Source: Buxus sempervirens
Lineage: Eukaryota > Streptophyta > Magnoliopsida > Buxales > Buxaceae
DNA length: 64,000 bases
Assembly: GCA_947561395.2 (NCBI GenBank)
Contig: OX387190.1
Location: 27,770,858-27,834,857 of the forward strand
Direction: 5' to 3'
Shown: positions 46,804 through 58,719 of the stretch, piece after piece
Layout: the number at the start of each line of letters is the position of its first letter
How positions within the stretch are numbered: the first letter of the stretch is position 1
The notes under the pieces: generated by a model
The model's input: the letters and a program-made list of their open reading frames with translations, nothing else
The model's database searches: none
What the model was told of the DNA's origin: nothing
Made by a program: the position numbers and the translations under genes

Positions 46804-49800
46804 CAAACACCCCCCCCCCCCCCATATGAATCCATTAAAAATATTTCCAGACCCAAATTCCAAGTGAATAAAAGTCAACTTTCCAGTTCCGGGATAAATT
46901 CCGGTTTTTCAGGTCCGGTAAAAAGATTCAACATGTTGATACAAAGGTATTTATCAAGATTAAAAATCTCAAAAAATTCATTTATGCAATAACATTGCTA
47001 AAAACTTGATTACCGGGAAAAATTATCTTCAAATCTTGCTTTAAAAATATTTCATTTTCTGGGGTCAAAAGTCAACAAAATTCAACCCGAAAAAGTTTGA
47101 CTTTGCATAAAAGATTGAGTTCGGGCCTTTTCCTTTGCGGCTTTGGATTCAAATGGGTTAAGGATCTCAAACCCAATGCTAAGAATTGAAAATTCCAATA
47201 AAAATATTTCTCTCCTTTAAGATTTATCAAAAATCGTGCGATTTTGGGGTGTCTACAACAGTGAGATAGATTAAACGGCCCACTAACCTTCTGTATTGAG
47301 ATGGCTTCTTGAGAAGTTCGCCGGAATCAGAAAGTTTGAGGTTTTGTTCCATGGGAAAAGTGACAGGTTTCACCCCTAATGAACCGCCATCTTGAAGTAT
47401 GTCTAAGCAATACTTTCTTTGGGAAATACATAGACCCTTTTTTTATCGTGATATTTCGATTCCCAAAAAATACTTGAGATCCCCAAGGTCTTTTATCCGA
47501 AACTTGGTATGTAAGAAACGCTTGAGGGATTGAATGGCCTTATGATCATTGCCTGTGATCAAAATATCGTCCACATAAATCAATAGGGCTGTAAATGATT
47601 TTCCTCTTTTGTGGGTGAAGAGAGAGTAATCAGCTTTGGATTGAACAAAACCAGCGGCTTGTATGGCTTTAGTAAACTTTGCAAACCACTGTCAAGATGC
47701 TTGTTTGAGGCCATACAATGATTTGTTGAGGCGACATACCAAATTCTCCCCCTGTCGTTGAAGACCAGGAGGAAGAGACATGTAGATTTCTTCATGGAGA
47801 TCCCCATGAAGAAACGCATTATGTACATCAAGCTGATTAAGGGTCCAATGACGTGCAGCGGCAATAGCAAGAAGACAACGAACCGTAAGCATCTTGGCAG
47901 TGGGGGAAAAAGTGTCGTGGTAGTCAATGCCTTCAGTTTGAGTGTAGCCTTTAGCTACAAGGCGAGCTTTGTAACGCTCGATGGTCCCATCGGAATGACG
48001 TTTAATCTTATATACCCACTTGCAACCAATGGGGTCTTTGCCGGGAGGAAGAGATGTGACAGTCCAAGTGTCATTGGATTATAAGGCAGTTAGCTTAGCC
48101 ATCATGGCGTTTTGCCAATTAGGATCCCCAACATCATCTGAAAAAGTGGTAGGTTCCACATCCCTACTAATGTTGGAAAGAAAGGAAAAATGTGACGGTG
48201 AGCAACGTTTGTAAGAAATAAAATTACAAAGGGGCTAACGTGTACCTTTGGTGTGATCGGACAGTGAAGACGACGAGCGATTGGTAATGGGCCTGGTTAC
48301 TTGAGAGCAGACAAAGTCTTTGAGAAGAATAGAAGGAGTCTTGTGACGCTGAGAGTGACGAAGCGGGGGTGCAAGGGACTCGATGGGAGGTGAAGGTGCA
48401 AGCATAGAAGGAGAGTGTGCATTGGAAGACATGTGGTGAGATGAAGGAGAAAGGGTTGGGTCAAGAAATGGGGTGGGTGTTGGGTCGTTGGTGGGTGGAT
48501 TGGATGGGGAAAAAACGGTATCATCAGTGGATGGGATAGGTAATACGGGGCCGGTTGGGTGAGGGTTGTTGAAAGGGAAAGATGGTTTCACGAAAAGTTA
48601 CATCTCGAGAAGTAAAAATTTTGTGACTATCAAGGTCATACAGTTTGTAAGCCTTTTGGCCGTTGGGGTAGCCCAAAAAAATACATTTGCGAGCTCGGGG
48701 ATCGAACTTGGTGGATGGTTGGACTGAGGTGGCAAAGGTAAGACAACCAAACACTCTTATGTGGGAGTAAGAGGGTAACTTGGAGTATAATTTTTCAAAA
48801 GGGGTTTTGTTGGAAAGAACTTTAGTTGGAAAACGGTTAATGAGATAGACCGCGGTAATGACGCATTCACCCCAAAACCGAAGTGGGAGGTGAGCTTGAA
48901 ATCTCAAAGCATGAGCGGTATCAAGAATGTGGCGATGCTTTCGTTCTACAACACCATTTTGTTGTGGTGTGTAGACGCAAGCGTGTTGGTAAACTATCCC
49001 ATTTTCTCGAAAAAAAGTTTTCATGGATTCAAACTCTTTTCCATTATCCACACATATTTGTTGCACCCTTTTATTGAATTGTGTTTAGATATAAGCAAAA
49101 AAGGTTTTGAGATGATTCTGGGTTTCATGTTTGTGATGCATAAAAAAACCCAAGTATATCGAGTAAAATCGTCAACCACAGTTAAGAAATAACGGGCCCC
49201 AGTAAGAGATGGGGTATTATAGGGTCCCCAAATATCAATGTGAAGGAGACAAAAAGGTGTAGTCGTGGATATAGAACTCGTACCAAAAGGTAATCTAGTT
49301 TGTTTGGCTAAAGGACAAACCTCACAAATATTATTCAAACAAGGAGTAAAGTCCGACAAAGTTTTGGATAAAAAAAAATAACCTGGATGAGGATAAGTGA
49401 CCAAGATGTTGATTCCAAGTATTGGAGGAAATGGCACAGCAGGTTGGTCCAATACGAGAAGCAGGTTTGTCCAGTGCCACAAGATAATAAAGTCCGCCTC
49501 GTTGTTTACCCAAACCAATCGAGAGGGAAAAAAAGTTACAGAACAATTTAAGCCTCGTGTAATTTTACTTACAGACAAAAGATCAACTTTAAACGTTGGT
49601 ACACACAAGACATTTTTCAAATGAAGGTTTGAATGTAATGATAAATTTCCAACGGAAGTAATGGGAGCCTTGTCTCCACTAGGTAATAAAACTGGGGGAA
49701 GAGATGGTGCAGCGGTATTGGGTGTCATTGCTTGAGAAGAAGATGTAATGTGATCCGTTGCTCCAATGTCAATGATCCATTGATGCTTAATTCCAAGAGG

Positions 49801-49932
49801 AGTCAACAAACCTGTAGGAAGAGCAGTAGTATTGGTTTGTGAAGTTTTCGGTTCAATTTCCTTCTCATTCATGACAAAAAATATTTGCTGATATTGATCT
49901 GGTGATAGGTTGGGCATGGCATTCTGCAGTTC

Positions 49933-50886
49933 CTAGATAGAAGATACTGTTTGAACGTTGTTGACTGATGATGGGTTCCATTTTCTGGTATTTCCCCTAT
50001 GCGGTTTATTGGGTTTATGAAGCCGATGTCCTTCCGGGAAACCATTGAGTTTATAACACATCTCTTTGGTGTGGAAATCTCGATCACAATAGCTACAGTG
50101 AAGAGGTTTGCGCACCATCTTAGATGACATGCATTGGTGGTGTTGAACGGCCATAGCTGCAATATCAATAGTTCCTCGTGAAGCACTTAGTTCACATTGC
50201 TTCTCTTCTTGACAGATCAAAGAATAAGCCTTGCGAAGGTTCGGCAAAGGTTGCATGAGAAGAATCTGTCCACGTGCAGCTCCATAGGATTCATTCAAGC
50301 CCATGAGAAATTGCAGCAATGCATTCCTCTCGTCGCGCTCCGAATGTTTCTTCATAGCACCACATGAACAAGATGGCAAATCATTATAGGATGCTAACTC
50401 ATCCCACAGGCGCTTCATTCTTGTGTAATAGGCTGCAACAAACATCGTTTCTTGGCTAAGGGAAGAGATGTCACGTTGTAGCTGAAAAATCCGTGGTGCG
50501 TTGCTCTGAGAAAAACGTTCCTGAAGGTCCTGCCATGCCTCATAGGCTGTGGATGAATAAATAATACTATCAGCAATTGCCGGCTCAATAGAGTTAAGAA
50601 TCCATGAAAGGATCATGTCATTGCAACGCTGCCATAGGGAATGCTCATTTGGTTGTGCACTGGCAGAAGGAGCTTTGATAAAACCATCGACAAAACCTAA
50701 CTTGTTCTTCATGCTAAGAGAGATCCGCATTGAACAATATCAAGTTGCATAGTTGCCTCCATTAAGAGGCTTGGAAACAAGGACCATTCCAGGATGATTC
50801 GAATGGTGAATAAAAAAAGGATTGGAAGCATCAATGGAGTTGTCTTTGCCGATATTTTTAGACGAAGTTTCTCCACTGTTACTCAT
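49933..50886 (-). pseudogene. Copia gag, one nonsense codon
   Basis: Starts at ATG 50886 (MSNSGETSSKN), 55 bp inside the PBS. It continues NPFFIHHSNHPGMVLVS, LNGGNYAT then TGA (50742-50740) where the family has W, then YCSMRISLSMKNKLGFVDG. Gag core: ILNSIEPAIADSIIY, AYEAWQDLQERFSQSN, IFQLQRDISSLSQ. A CCHC zinc knuckle C-SY-C-DRDF-H-TKEM-C lies near the end. Gag forms the particle; this copy is disabled only by the TGA in its main frame. The pol frame follows 15 bp after the stop. Confidence 0.93.
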
Positions 50887-50940
50887 GGTGAGGGAAAAGA
50901 AATTTTGCAGAAAAAAAACGACCAAGGAGGAAAGATTCAA

Positions 50941-50956
50941 CGTGGCTTTGATACCA
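50941..50956 (-). promoter_or_regulatory. Copia primer binding site
   Basis: TGGTATCAAAGCCACG on the minus strand right after the 5' LTR; fits initiator methionine tRNA priming (usual TGGTATCAGAGC) with one change. Confidence 0.88.
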
Positions 50957-51135
50957 TGTAAAAACAGAGTTAAAAAATGAATTGGTTGAATAGAAATCTC
51001 TATTGAGCTGTTACATAGATTTATACAAGAAAGAATTCTCTAGAATTAGGAAACTATCCCTACAATTAAGCTATACAAAAAAACGCTTCCTTAATCAAAA
51101 GTAACGTTCCCATAGCAGTGGACGTTTCCTTAATC

Positions 51136-51410
51136 CACTACAAAAAAAAGGGGGCAACAAGGGCGAATTTTTGCCAGCGGTTTGAGAAAAACGCCGGCAA
51201 ATGGTGGTTTAGCCGGCGGTTTTTTAAAAGCCGCTGGCAAAAACCCAATAGAGCCGCGCAAATGGTAGTTTTGCCGGCGGTTTTTTAAAAGCCGCCGGCA
51301 AAAACCCAATAGAGCCGCGGGCAAAAACCCAATAGACCCGCGCAAATGGTAGTTTTGCCGGCGGGTTTTTAAAAGCCGCCGGCAAAAACCCAGTAAAGCC
51401 GCGCGAATGA
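51136..51410. repeat. CACTA left TIR and subterminal repeats
   Basis: CACTACAAAA followed by repeated GCCGGCGGTTTTTTAAAAGC and its inverse GCCGCCGGCAAAAACCC, about every 70 bp; in the family these bind the transposase subunit. Confidence 0.88.
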
Positions 51411-53039
51411 ATTGTTTTTCCGTCGTCTTCTTTTTTCCCCAAATTCCAGCGCCTCCTTCTTCCCCTTGGCGCGCGATTGTCCTGCTCCATTGCTGTTTTC
51501 CCCAAGTGCTGCCGCGCAATAGTCGTTCTGCTCCATTGCGGTTTTCCCTCGTCCTACTCCATTGCTGTTTTCTCCAAGCGTTGCCGAGCGATAGTCGTCC
51601 ATTGCCGTTTTCCCCAATGACCGGAAAATAAAGAGAGAGAAGATACAGGAAATCTGAAGGAACAAAACGGAGCCTTCATCGCCATCAACGCAAACCTTAA
51701 CCCTAACGCGTTTATTTACGGAGTAAGAACTTCTATCGACTTATTTCTTCAGGTATCTACACAGGTATCACACCCTGTGTAGATACCTCAAAAAGCAAGG
51801 GTGTATCGATAGGGCTCTCTCTGAAGGAGAAGGACAGGCATCAGTAGGGTTCTCATTCATGGAGAAATTGAGATTAAGATTTCTTTGAGCCATATTAAAG
51901 GTTTGTTTGTATCGTCTACGCAGAAGCAGCTTCAATGTCTACCCTGGAAATCGAAGCTCGAGAGTATGTTCTCTGTCGAAGTCTTCTCTGTTTACTATTC
52001 CTCTTATTCATACGGGGATTTTTGAGCTATTTTACTTCTGGAAAGTGAAACTCTCATGTTAATATTAGCTCTGCAACTCTCGTATTATTACATATTGCTG
52101 CTATTCGTAGCTAGAGATTTGCACCTGTGTTAATCCATTGGTAATAAAGACTCAGAACCTGTGTGCTATTTTGCTTTGCAGATTTATTTCCCTTTTTTTT
52201 TCTTTTCATTTCTCTTTTGGTTGATAACCAACAGTTATCTGATCTATTCAGTATATTGATTTGTGATGCATTCTTAATGTCTACAAAGAATTGGAAACAA
52301 CGACCCTTTTTTTAATTTCAGATTTGAGCTTCATTCATTTTATGGTGTTGGATCCGTTCACATGACAAGATTTTTCTGGATCACATTTAACGAGACCCTC
52401 GGTTTTTTACAATTGTCAAGCACAAAGTCTTCGACTGCTCAAGGTTTCTGGTAAGTTTTTAATTGTTTATCCCCTCCTCCTTCTGGTTGTGGTCAGGGTT
52501 TCTCTGCTTTTTTTTTGGTTCTCTCTGAAAGTAATCAACATGTTCTAGTTATGTGGCAATCGTTTGATGTGTTTTATTGTAATGGCTAGGTTTTATGGTT
52601 TGGTGTTTTGTTAATGGTTAGGTTCTGAGTTAGTGTTGCTTCGATGGTTTCTTTTTTATTTCTATCGTTTCATCGATCAACTCTTCCGCTGCCTAATCTC
52701 CCAACAATACCACTTCCATCTCTTAATTCTTACGGAAGGCAAAAACCACAATGACAAATTTGGCGCCGGTGGTGAATGGTTGGTGTTAATTTTTTATGTA
52801 GCTAGAGATTTTTTCAAATTTATTAAAACCCTATCCTAAATGCTCTAATTCTTCGTTCTACCCACTTGCTCTTCCAGATTTCCTTTGTAGTGTGTGTTTT
52901 TGGCAGATGTAAGACTTTAATATTTATCATGGATTTGGGGTTTTAACATATATTTATGTGTTTTACTTTCTTTTCTCGGTTTGTATGAACTACCTTTTAT
53001 TCCATTATTTTACTTTTAATTAGAAGAGTTTATCTATAC
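51411..53039. other. CACTA interior, no transposase recognised
   Basis: Contains a leader-like stretch (51640-51720), a 15-bp-arm hairpin (51751-51788) and T-rich, intron-like sequence with short frames. A candidate start at 51934 (MSTLEIEAREYVLCRSLL) is unrecognised. Other captured exons may be present but I cannot name them. Confidence 0.4.
51751..51788. repeat. Perfect hairpin in CACTA
   Basis: Arms AGGTATCTACACAGG (51751-51765) and CCTGTGTAGATACCT (51774-51788), 15 bp each with no mismatch, loop of 8 (TATCACAC). Confidence 0.9.
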
Positions 53040-53434
53040 CAGTGAAGATGCTCCCTCAGATATGGATCACTAGGGCCTGGGACATCTGGGTCTGTCATTA
53101 CCTGCAATAGAGAAGTAAGGGTTGCAAAATAACAAGATTAAATCTGATGTATATTCCAGATTGAAATCTGATGTCTGAGAAGAAAATGGCGAAGAAAGAA
53201 AAAAGCCTGGGATCGATGTAAAAGGAAGAATACCAGTGTAAAGAAAGTTCTCATATCCCCTCCACGAACCTCAACCTTAGGTTTGGTAGTTACTGCTGAG
53301 GGATAGAGCTCATGGCCATTGCAGACTTGCTTGTTACCATGGTAAGTCACAGTCATCTTTACTGATGGGGGGAAAGGATCCAGAACATCTCCTATCACTC
53401 TCCCAACTATGAGGGGATCACCCATTCTTGCCAT
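53040..53434 (-). pseudogene. Captured CEN/TFL1-type gene: exons 1 and 2
   Basis: Exon 1 (53434-53234, 201 bp, the usual length) starts [17 protein letters not shown] and ends [11 protein letters not shown] 132-bp intron with GT and AG ends (53233-53102) follows. Exon 2 (53101-53040, 62 bp, again the usual length) reads [20 protein letters not shown] with the split W codon and then a GTATAG donor. CEN/TFL1 proteins are PEBP-family repressors of flowering; FT is the activator relative. The H in LREHLHW is the residue that marks the TFL1/CEN side, where FT has Y. Exons 3 and 4, with the anion-binding and external-loop parts, are not seen within the CACTA. No stop or frameshift is present in either exon. 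Confidence 0.95.
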
Positions 53435-55510
53435 GATTGGGATTTGGAAGCAAAGGGTTTAGGAGATTGGATGACACTGATTTACTTGAATGGTTTCTTA
53501 TTGGCTATGGAAGTAGAACCCTCATATATATATAATCATGAAAACCCCCTTCCTTTGTACTTTGATCCTTGGAGGCTTGGGACAGGTGGAATTAACAAAT
53601 ATAGAAGGTGGCACACCAGGAAATGCTTAGTGATCTGTTTTCTCTGAGACCATATAAACAACTCACCTTACCATTCTGATCTTTCTTTCTCCATCTTTCA
53701 GTTGTATTTTTTATTTTTTATTTCTGATCATAGATGTCTAAGTCTTTCTTGTGAATGATTAGAGTAGAAGAAAAAGAAGTGTTGCATGTTGGTCCCCACT
53801 AAGATAGTTCCCAACCTTTCACCATTTTATAATGAAAAGTTAAACAAAGATAACTCCATGAGGTCAGGGATTTTATTCTTTTGCATATGAGGCAATAAAA
53901 GGAGACACTCTTGAAATGGGGTTTGTTAGAACCTTCCCAAACTAAACAAGATCACATAAACTTAATAAATCTGGGGATTCCCTTCAGGAGGAACAGGGTT
54001 TGGGCATATATAAAGGAACTCCACCAAGAAGGCACATTTACAAGTAATGGTTGTCAGTGCTGAGAGGTCATTTCAGATAAAGATATTCATGTGAGTTCTT
54101 AATTTGGCACTGGATGACTGTGGATACCTATAACTGGAAGCTAAAGTAGTTTCCTTTTTCTGAATATCCATGCTTTTTTATTCTGGTTTCAGATACTCCA
54201 TGCATGTTTCATCTTTTCCCTTTTCATTTCTCTAGTCAATTTTCCTTTTTCCTGTTTTCTTCCTACTTTTACACTGTTAAAAGATTTGTATTTGATTTGA
54301 CATACATCATAATAGATTTAATTTTATTTGATTGAAGCATAACGTTAATTAAAAAAGATAATTACATATATAAGAAAACAAACAAGTTAATGAAAAATTA
54401 ATTTTTAAATTAATATCACTTTATTGGCGATATGAAATACAAAACAAATAGATAAACTAGCACCGTGAATTTCTATGTTTTCAGGATTAAGGAAGCTAAA
54501 AATAATCACAAGAACTTTAATTTCAATATTCTAGTTAAGAATGTGACCTAAGAGAGGGTAGCCTTCACTTTATTCCTAGTAAACTGCCATTTAATTCAAA
54601 ATCTTGTCTTAAGAACCCCTAAGGGTGGAATAGCTTATAAAAAGTATCTTCCTTTTTGAAAATGAGATGGAGAATAGTGTTTTCTGTTAAATAACTAGTG
54701 CAACTATGTATGCATACCCTGGAAACTTAAAGAAACAAATAAATAGCAAGGTATCCTCCAAGAATTGAACACTAGACCTCCCGCTCCAATTCCGTGTTAG
54801 ACATTTTGAAATTTAAAAATGCAAACAAGATGATTTTCAATTTTCTACTATTTTAGATGGACATCTATACTATATATCTTGAACACTATACCTCCCGCTC
54901 CAATTACTTTTACTTTTATTCACTTTTATCTCTCAAGTAATCACTTATATATCTTGATAACTACTAACTATTTTGGCATGACACAACATCTGCTGTCTAC
55001 AATGCCCTTCACTTTTGCTTCTAATCACTATTATGTCCTAATTGTTTGCCCACAACTGTCTAACTCGATAAATACCGATAAACCGGTTAAGTAGTTTCAA
55101 ATGTATAGTCAAACATTTTAAGGGATGGAAGGCATTGCAATATTTTTTGCGTGCCTTTCTTCTAGTTGCTGTAATTAATGGAACATATTGAATGGTGCAG
55201 GTGTTAATTTTTTATGCATTTGCCACCTGTCAAAAATGAAGATTGAAGAAATTTTTTTTCAGCATATACTCATGTTATTACGTCTGTTTTGGTTATAGTT
55301 TATGAATATAATTTATTATGGTTCCTACTTGATTGCATCTGAACTTTTGTGTTGATTTGTCTTTATTACAGTCCCAATGATATTGCCTATGTCTTCTCTG
55401 GATATCCTATGAATATATTTTTTTCCTTTTCTAATTGGTGGCTAGGAAGAAAAGAGTGTCATGATTCTTCTCATGCACCAGTATGTCTTTATGTTATTTA
55501 AAGTAGTCAC
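53435..55510. other. Upstream region captured with CEN/TFL1, and CACTA interior
   Basis: Directly upstream of the captured ATG (reading minus) is a plausible native promoter: a TATATATATA box at 53525-53534, about 90 bp before the ATG. How far the host sequence extends is unclear. Further out, 54310-54900 is AT-rich with short repeats such as ACCTCCCGCTCCAATT at 54777 and 54890. No other gene recognised. Confidence 0.45.
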
Positions 55511-58265
55511 TGTAAGACATGGGAAAAATCACCGGAATGATCATCCCTCCGTCAATACACGGGGCTCGAAATAAAATTTGGGAGAGTCGCCACCATTCAG
55601 AATTTTGGGATGAGAATGGACACCAAAATATTCAAAAATCATCAAAAAGTGTAAAAAGGCAAATTCTAGGGTAAAAATAACCCTACTTGAAAATCAAATC
55701 CAGAGATGGGTAAGGGGATTAGATTATGAACGGGGGAAGGTGTTAGGCACCCCCATTCATCCACACGAAGTGGTAGCCAAGTGTATGTTCATGCAAAAAT
55801 AAGAAAGCTTGCTACAATCATAGAAAACCTTGAAAAAGGACCAATGTATGATATTTTCACATGAAGATCTAAATGGATTCTAGATCCTCTCTTATGTCAA
55901 TATCATTTCTGGAATATCACAAAAAGATGGAAATCAAAGTAAAGGTTGCACAAAACCAAGTCGAGGCAAATCCGGGAAATTTGGTAAAAAGTATGCCATT
56001 TGCCTTGAAATCATTCAAATACAATTTTAAATCAAATCAAACCAAATCCATTTTGAAATATTATAGTAAATAAGGGTTTCCTGCAAAATTTCAATCCATT
56101 CTAATAAAAATCCTAGGAGTTAGGCTCCTTGAAAGTTGCTGCTGGGGATATTTAAAAGTGATGAGTGGGCAACTTTGGAAAATCACCTAGAAAAATCCAC
56201 TCCACAAAAACCCACGAAATTTGGTGTGATTGAAGTCTGTATGGCCATCTTTCAAAATAAACTAGCCTCATACAAAAATCCCTTCGGATGTGCCTTGGGT
56301 GATCTCCCGAACAGGCCCCAAAGATCACAGATTTACCCAGAAAAATGCCATTGAGCAGTTCTGAGTAAATCGGCTACCAATAACTCAAATGGAATCCAAA
56401 AATTATGAAACCAACTGGATTTGAAAATAGACTCATAAAGGAATACTCAGAAACAAAAATCACTCGAATCGGACTTAAAACGAACACATGACGCTCCGTC
56501 GAAGTGACAAGTTCTGTATTTGAACCTGAACTGTCTACTTAACTTCGACAGAGAGGTGTCAAAAATCCGTTCGATGGAAATTTATGAAATTTGGTGGACA
56601 TAAACTAGACAGCCTCACCTTTCCCATGGTTCTAGAATCACTCCAAAATTCATCTGGACGATGAAGTTATGAGTGTCCGAAGTAAGGGTACAGGTGCTGT
56701 CCAGTTAGGCCCTTTTTGAGTAAAACCGACTCAACTGTGATAAAGTGTGTGAGATTCGTGTGAGATAAATCCAAAACCTTTGAAAAACATTTAAAACATT
56801 CCAGAATTTGATTGAGGCCATTTATTGGAGATTTATCACAATGAATGTAATAAATCCCCAAATGTGAGCCTATTTGCCAAAAAAAAGTGCTATGTACGTG
56901 CAAGCTTGAAAAAAACATACAAGATCAATAGAACAACATAGCATGCATATATCTCCATCAAAATGAGGTTCTAAAATAGCCTAGGGTTCCGTTCCATTAT
57001 CGTTTCCCTCTGTTCTCTCTCCCCGTTAAACACGGTTCTTCAAGATAATCAAGGGTACTTTGAATATGAAATGGTTTGCAATCAAACAAAAGGCCTTACG
57101 CTACATAGTTTCTAGCACTAGGGTCAATCCCCAGTCTCGTTTCTCCTAGATTCCGCCTCCACGTTTTACGGCTAGGGGGAGTCTCGAGATACTTTGAGCC
57201 GGGGAAGGATTTTCACACACAAAGAAGGCTTTACACTACAGAAAGGTAGAAGAAGAGATCTAGATCTAGGAATGTAAATACAGAAATTAAAGAGAGGTTT
57301 GAGGCTTACCTGGATTCTGGAAGCACTCCTGCAGCGATTTCCTTCTTCTCTTGGAGTTCTTCTTTGCGAGAATTCAAAACAAGAGTTGATTGCCATTTGC
57401 TTGAGGAGGAGCCTCCTATTTATAGGCAAAGGCTAGGGTTAGGGTTGGTGAGATTGGTAGACACAACATAATGTCTATAGCCCACCAACCTTAACCCTAA
57501 GGCTATTTCCGAGATTTCCCCTCATTTAATAAGGGATATGATGGTAAAAGTGAAAAGCTCTCGGAAAACCCTAATTTTGAGCAAAACTAGCGTAACACAA
57601 GTACCTTAATGTATCCGGTCTATGATGCCAGATACACTGAGGTCTACTTGTATCCGGCATTTTTCACCGGATACAAAGAAGGACACTTGTATCCGGCCTG
57701 AGTTGCCAGATACAAGGAAAAAAGCCTTTTTTTTTAATTTTAACACAGGCAATACTTATTTACATGTAATATCGTTTAAGTAAATGGACATTTACTTAAG
57801 ATATTACATGTAAATAAGCAAACACCCCCCATTTGAATCCATTAAAAATAGTTCCAGACCCAAATTCCAAGTGAATAAAAAGTCAACTTTCCAGTTCTAG
57901 GCAAAATTCCGATTTTTCAGGTCTAGAAAAAAAGGTTTAATATGTTAAAACCATGGTATTCGTCAAGATTTAAAATCTCAAAAAATTCATTTATGCAATA
58001 ACATTGCTAAAAACCTGATTACCGGGAAAAATTATCTTGAAATCTTGCTTTAAAAAATATTTCATTTTCTGGGGTCAAAAGTCAACAAAATTCAACCAGA
58101 AAAAGTTTGACTTTGCACAAAAGATAGAATTTGGTCTTTTCCTTTACGGCTTTGGATTCAAATGGATTAAGTATCTCAAACCCAATGCAAAGAATTGAAA
58201 ATTCCAATAAAATATTTCTCTCCTTCAAGATTTATCAAAAATCGTGCAATTTTGGGGTGTCTACA
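55511..58265 (-). mobile_element. Solo LTR C3 in CACTA, chimeric U3
   Basis: Perfect duplication GTCAC (55506-55510, 58266-58270). Minus orientation, 2755 bp. The body is C-type (TATAAATAG at 57417-57425 minus; CACGTTTTACGGCTAG at 57160; palindrome array 57611-57713), but its 5' about 520 bp (57745-58265) matches A5 instead of C1/C2. Confidence 0.93.
57611..57713 (-). repeat. 39-bp-period palindrome array in C3
   Basis: Three units start at 57611, 57650 and 57689, exactly 39 bp apart. Arms GTATCCGGT/GCCAGATAC, GTATCCGGC/ACCGGATAC, GTATCCGGC/GCCAGATAC. A fourth unit expected near 57572 is deleted. Confidence 0.88.
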
Positions 58266-58628
58266 GTCACCAACGGCAGTAAAACATATAATGGAACTCT
58301 TGGAATACTTTCGTTTGTTTGTTATATTTGGTTAGAACATTTAGCTCTTCACAAGAAATTAATATATGATATCCATTTGCTTACGACCTGTTTTTAGCCG
58401 AAATCTTTCTTTTAAGAACTTCAAGGCCAATCAGAAACTGGATTACTTAAAATCTTACAATATTTTGGTTTTGCAAAACAAAATCCAGAAGGTGTTACTA
58501 CAATTGGAACATGTGCTGGCTGATATGTTCAGCAGTACTTATAGGGAAGGAGTTGCATCGTTGATCACGCTTATTGCTTGTCGCTTATTCTTTGTCAGTA
58601 TTGATCTCATTATTATATTTCTTTTCAG

Positions 58629-58719
58629 GTTAACCAGATTGGTACCGTTATTGAATCCATTCGGGCATCTCTTGACTCAAAAGCTGCTAGATGGGGTGTG
58701 ATGGTCAGTCACAGGAGTG
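58629..58719 (+). pseudogene. Captured enolase exon (ENO3-like)
   Basis: A TTTTCAG acceptor, a 91-bp exon reading [20 protein letters not shown] and [11 protein letters not shown], and a G/GTGAGT donor. VNQIGTVTES and [14 protein letters not shown] are core enolase motifs; the [15 protein letters not shown] wording is closer to the plant ENO3 type than to the main cytosolic ENO2, from memory. Enolase converts 2-phosphoglycerate to phosphoenolpyruvate. Only this exon is recognised; it lies in the CACTA on the strand opposite to the CEN/TFL1 fragment, 5 kb away (2.4 kb net). Confidence 0.88.

Larger units (their letters stand above)
44390..47257 (-). mobile_element. Solo LTR A5, chimeric U3, between copia RT and RNase H
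   Basis: Perfect duplication ACAGT (44385-44389, 47258-47262). Minus orientation, 2868 bp. The body is A-type with an AACCGC palindrome array (46411-46677) and TATAAATAG (46201-46209, minus). Its 5' about 560 bp (46690-47257) is instead shared with LTR C3 (57745-58265): TGTAGACACCCCAAAATCGC start, TTTGACTTTTGACCCC words and a long inverted repeat. Removal restores copia IYLTVTRPDITYAVQ. Confidence 0.93.
37479..49917 (-). pseudogene. Copia pol (protease, integrase, RT, RNase H), broken
   Basis: Reading leftward from 49917: protease core WIIDIGATDHIT (usual DSGATDH, here S to I); a GAG-pre-integrase zinc region split over two frames (HLGHLSSSRLFFF near 49400, then CEVCPLAKQTRLPFG); integrase HIDIWGPY, VDDFTRYTW and, in a shifted frame from 49066, TPQQNGVVERKHRHIL, giving D, D and E; a proline-rich linker (48591-48235); RT with [32 protein letters not shown] and YVDD (47577-47566); RNase H with YCDSDWGG, TRRSTTGYCVFLG and SSAEAEYRSM (44410-43966); and a C-terminal ADIFIKPLGKG-like end near 37520. 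Stops include TGA in QAS-stop-QW (47692-47694) and TAA after EISR (near 47445). LTR A5 splits RT from RNase H and LTR C2 splits RNase H. Confidence 0.92.

Noticed and set aside
53040-53434. A functional CEN/TFL1 flowering gene
   Set aside because: Only exons 1-2 are present inside a CACTA transposon; exons 3-4 are missing.
54758-54905. Possible SINE or tRNA-like stretch around GAATTGAACACTAGACCTCC
   Set aside because: Only a B-box-like word on the minus strand; ACCTCCCGCTCCAATT repeats once but no element borders.
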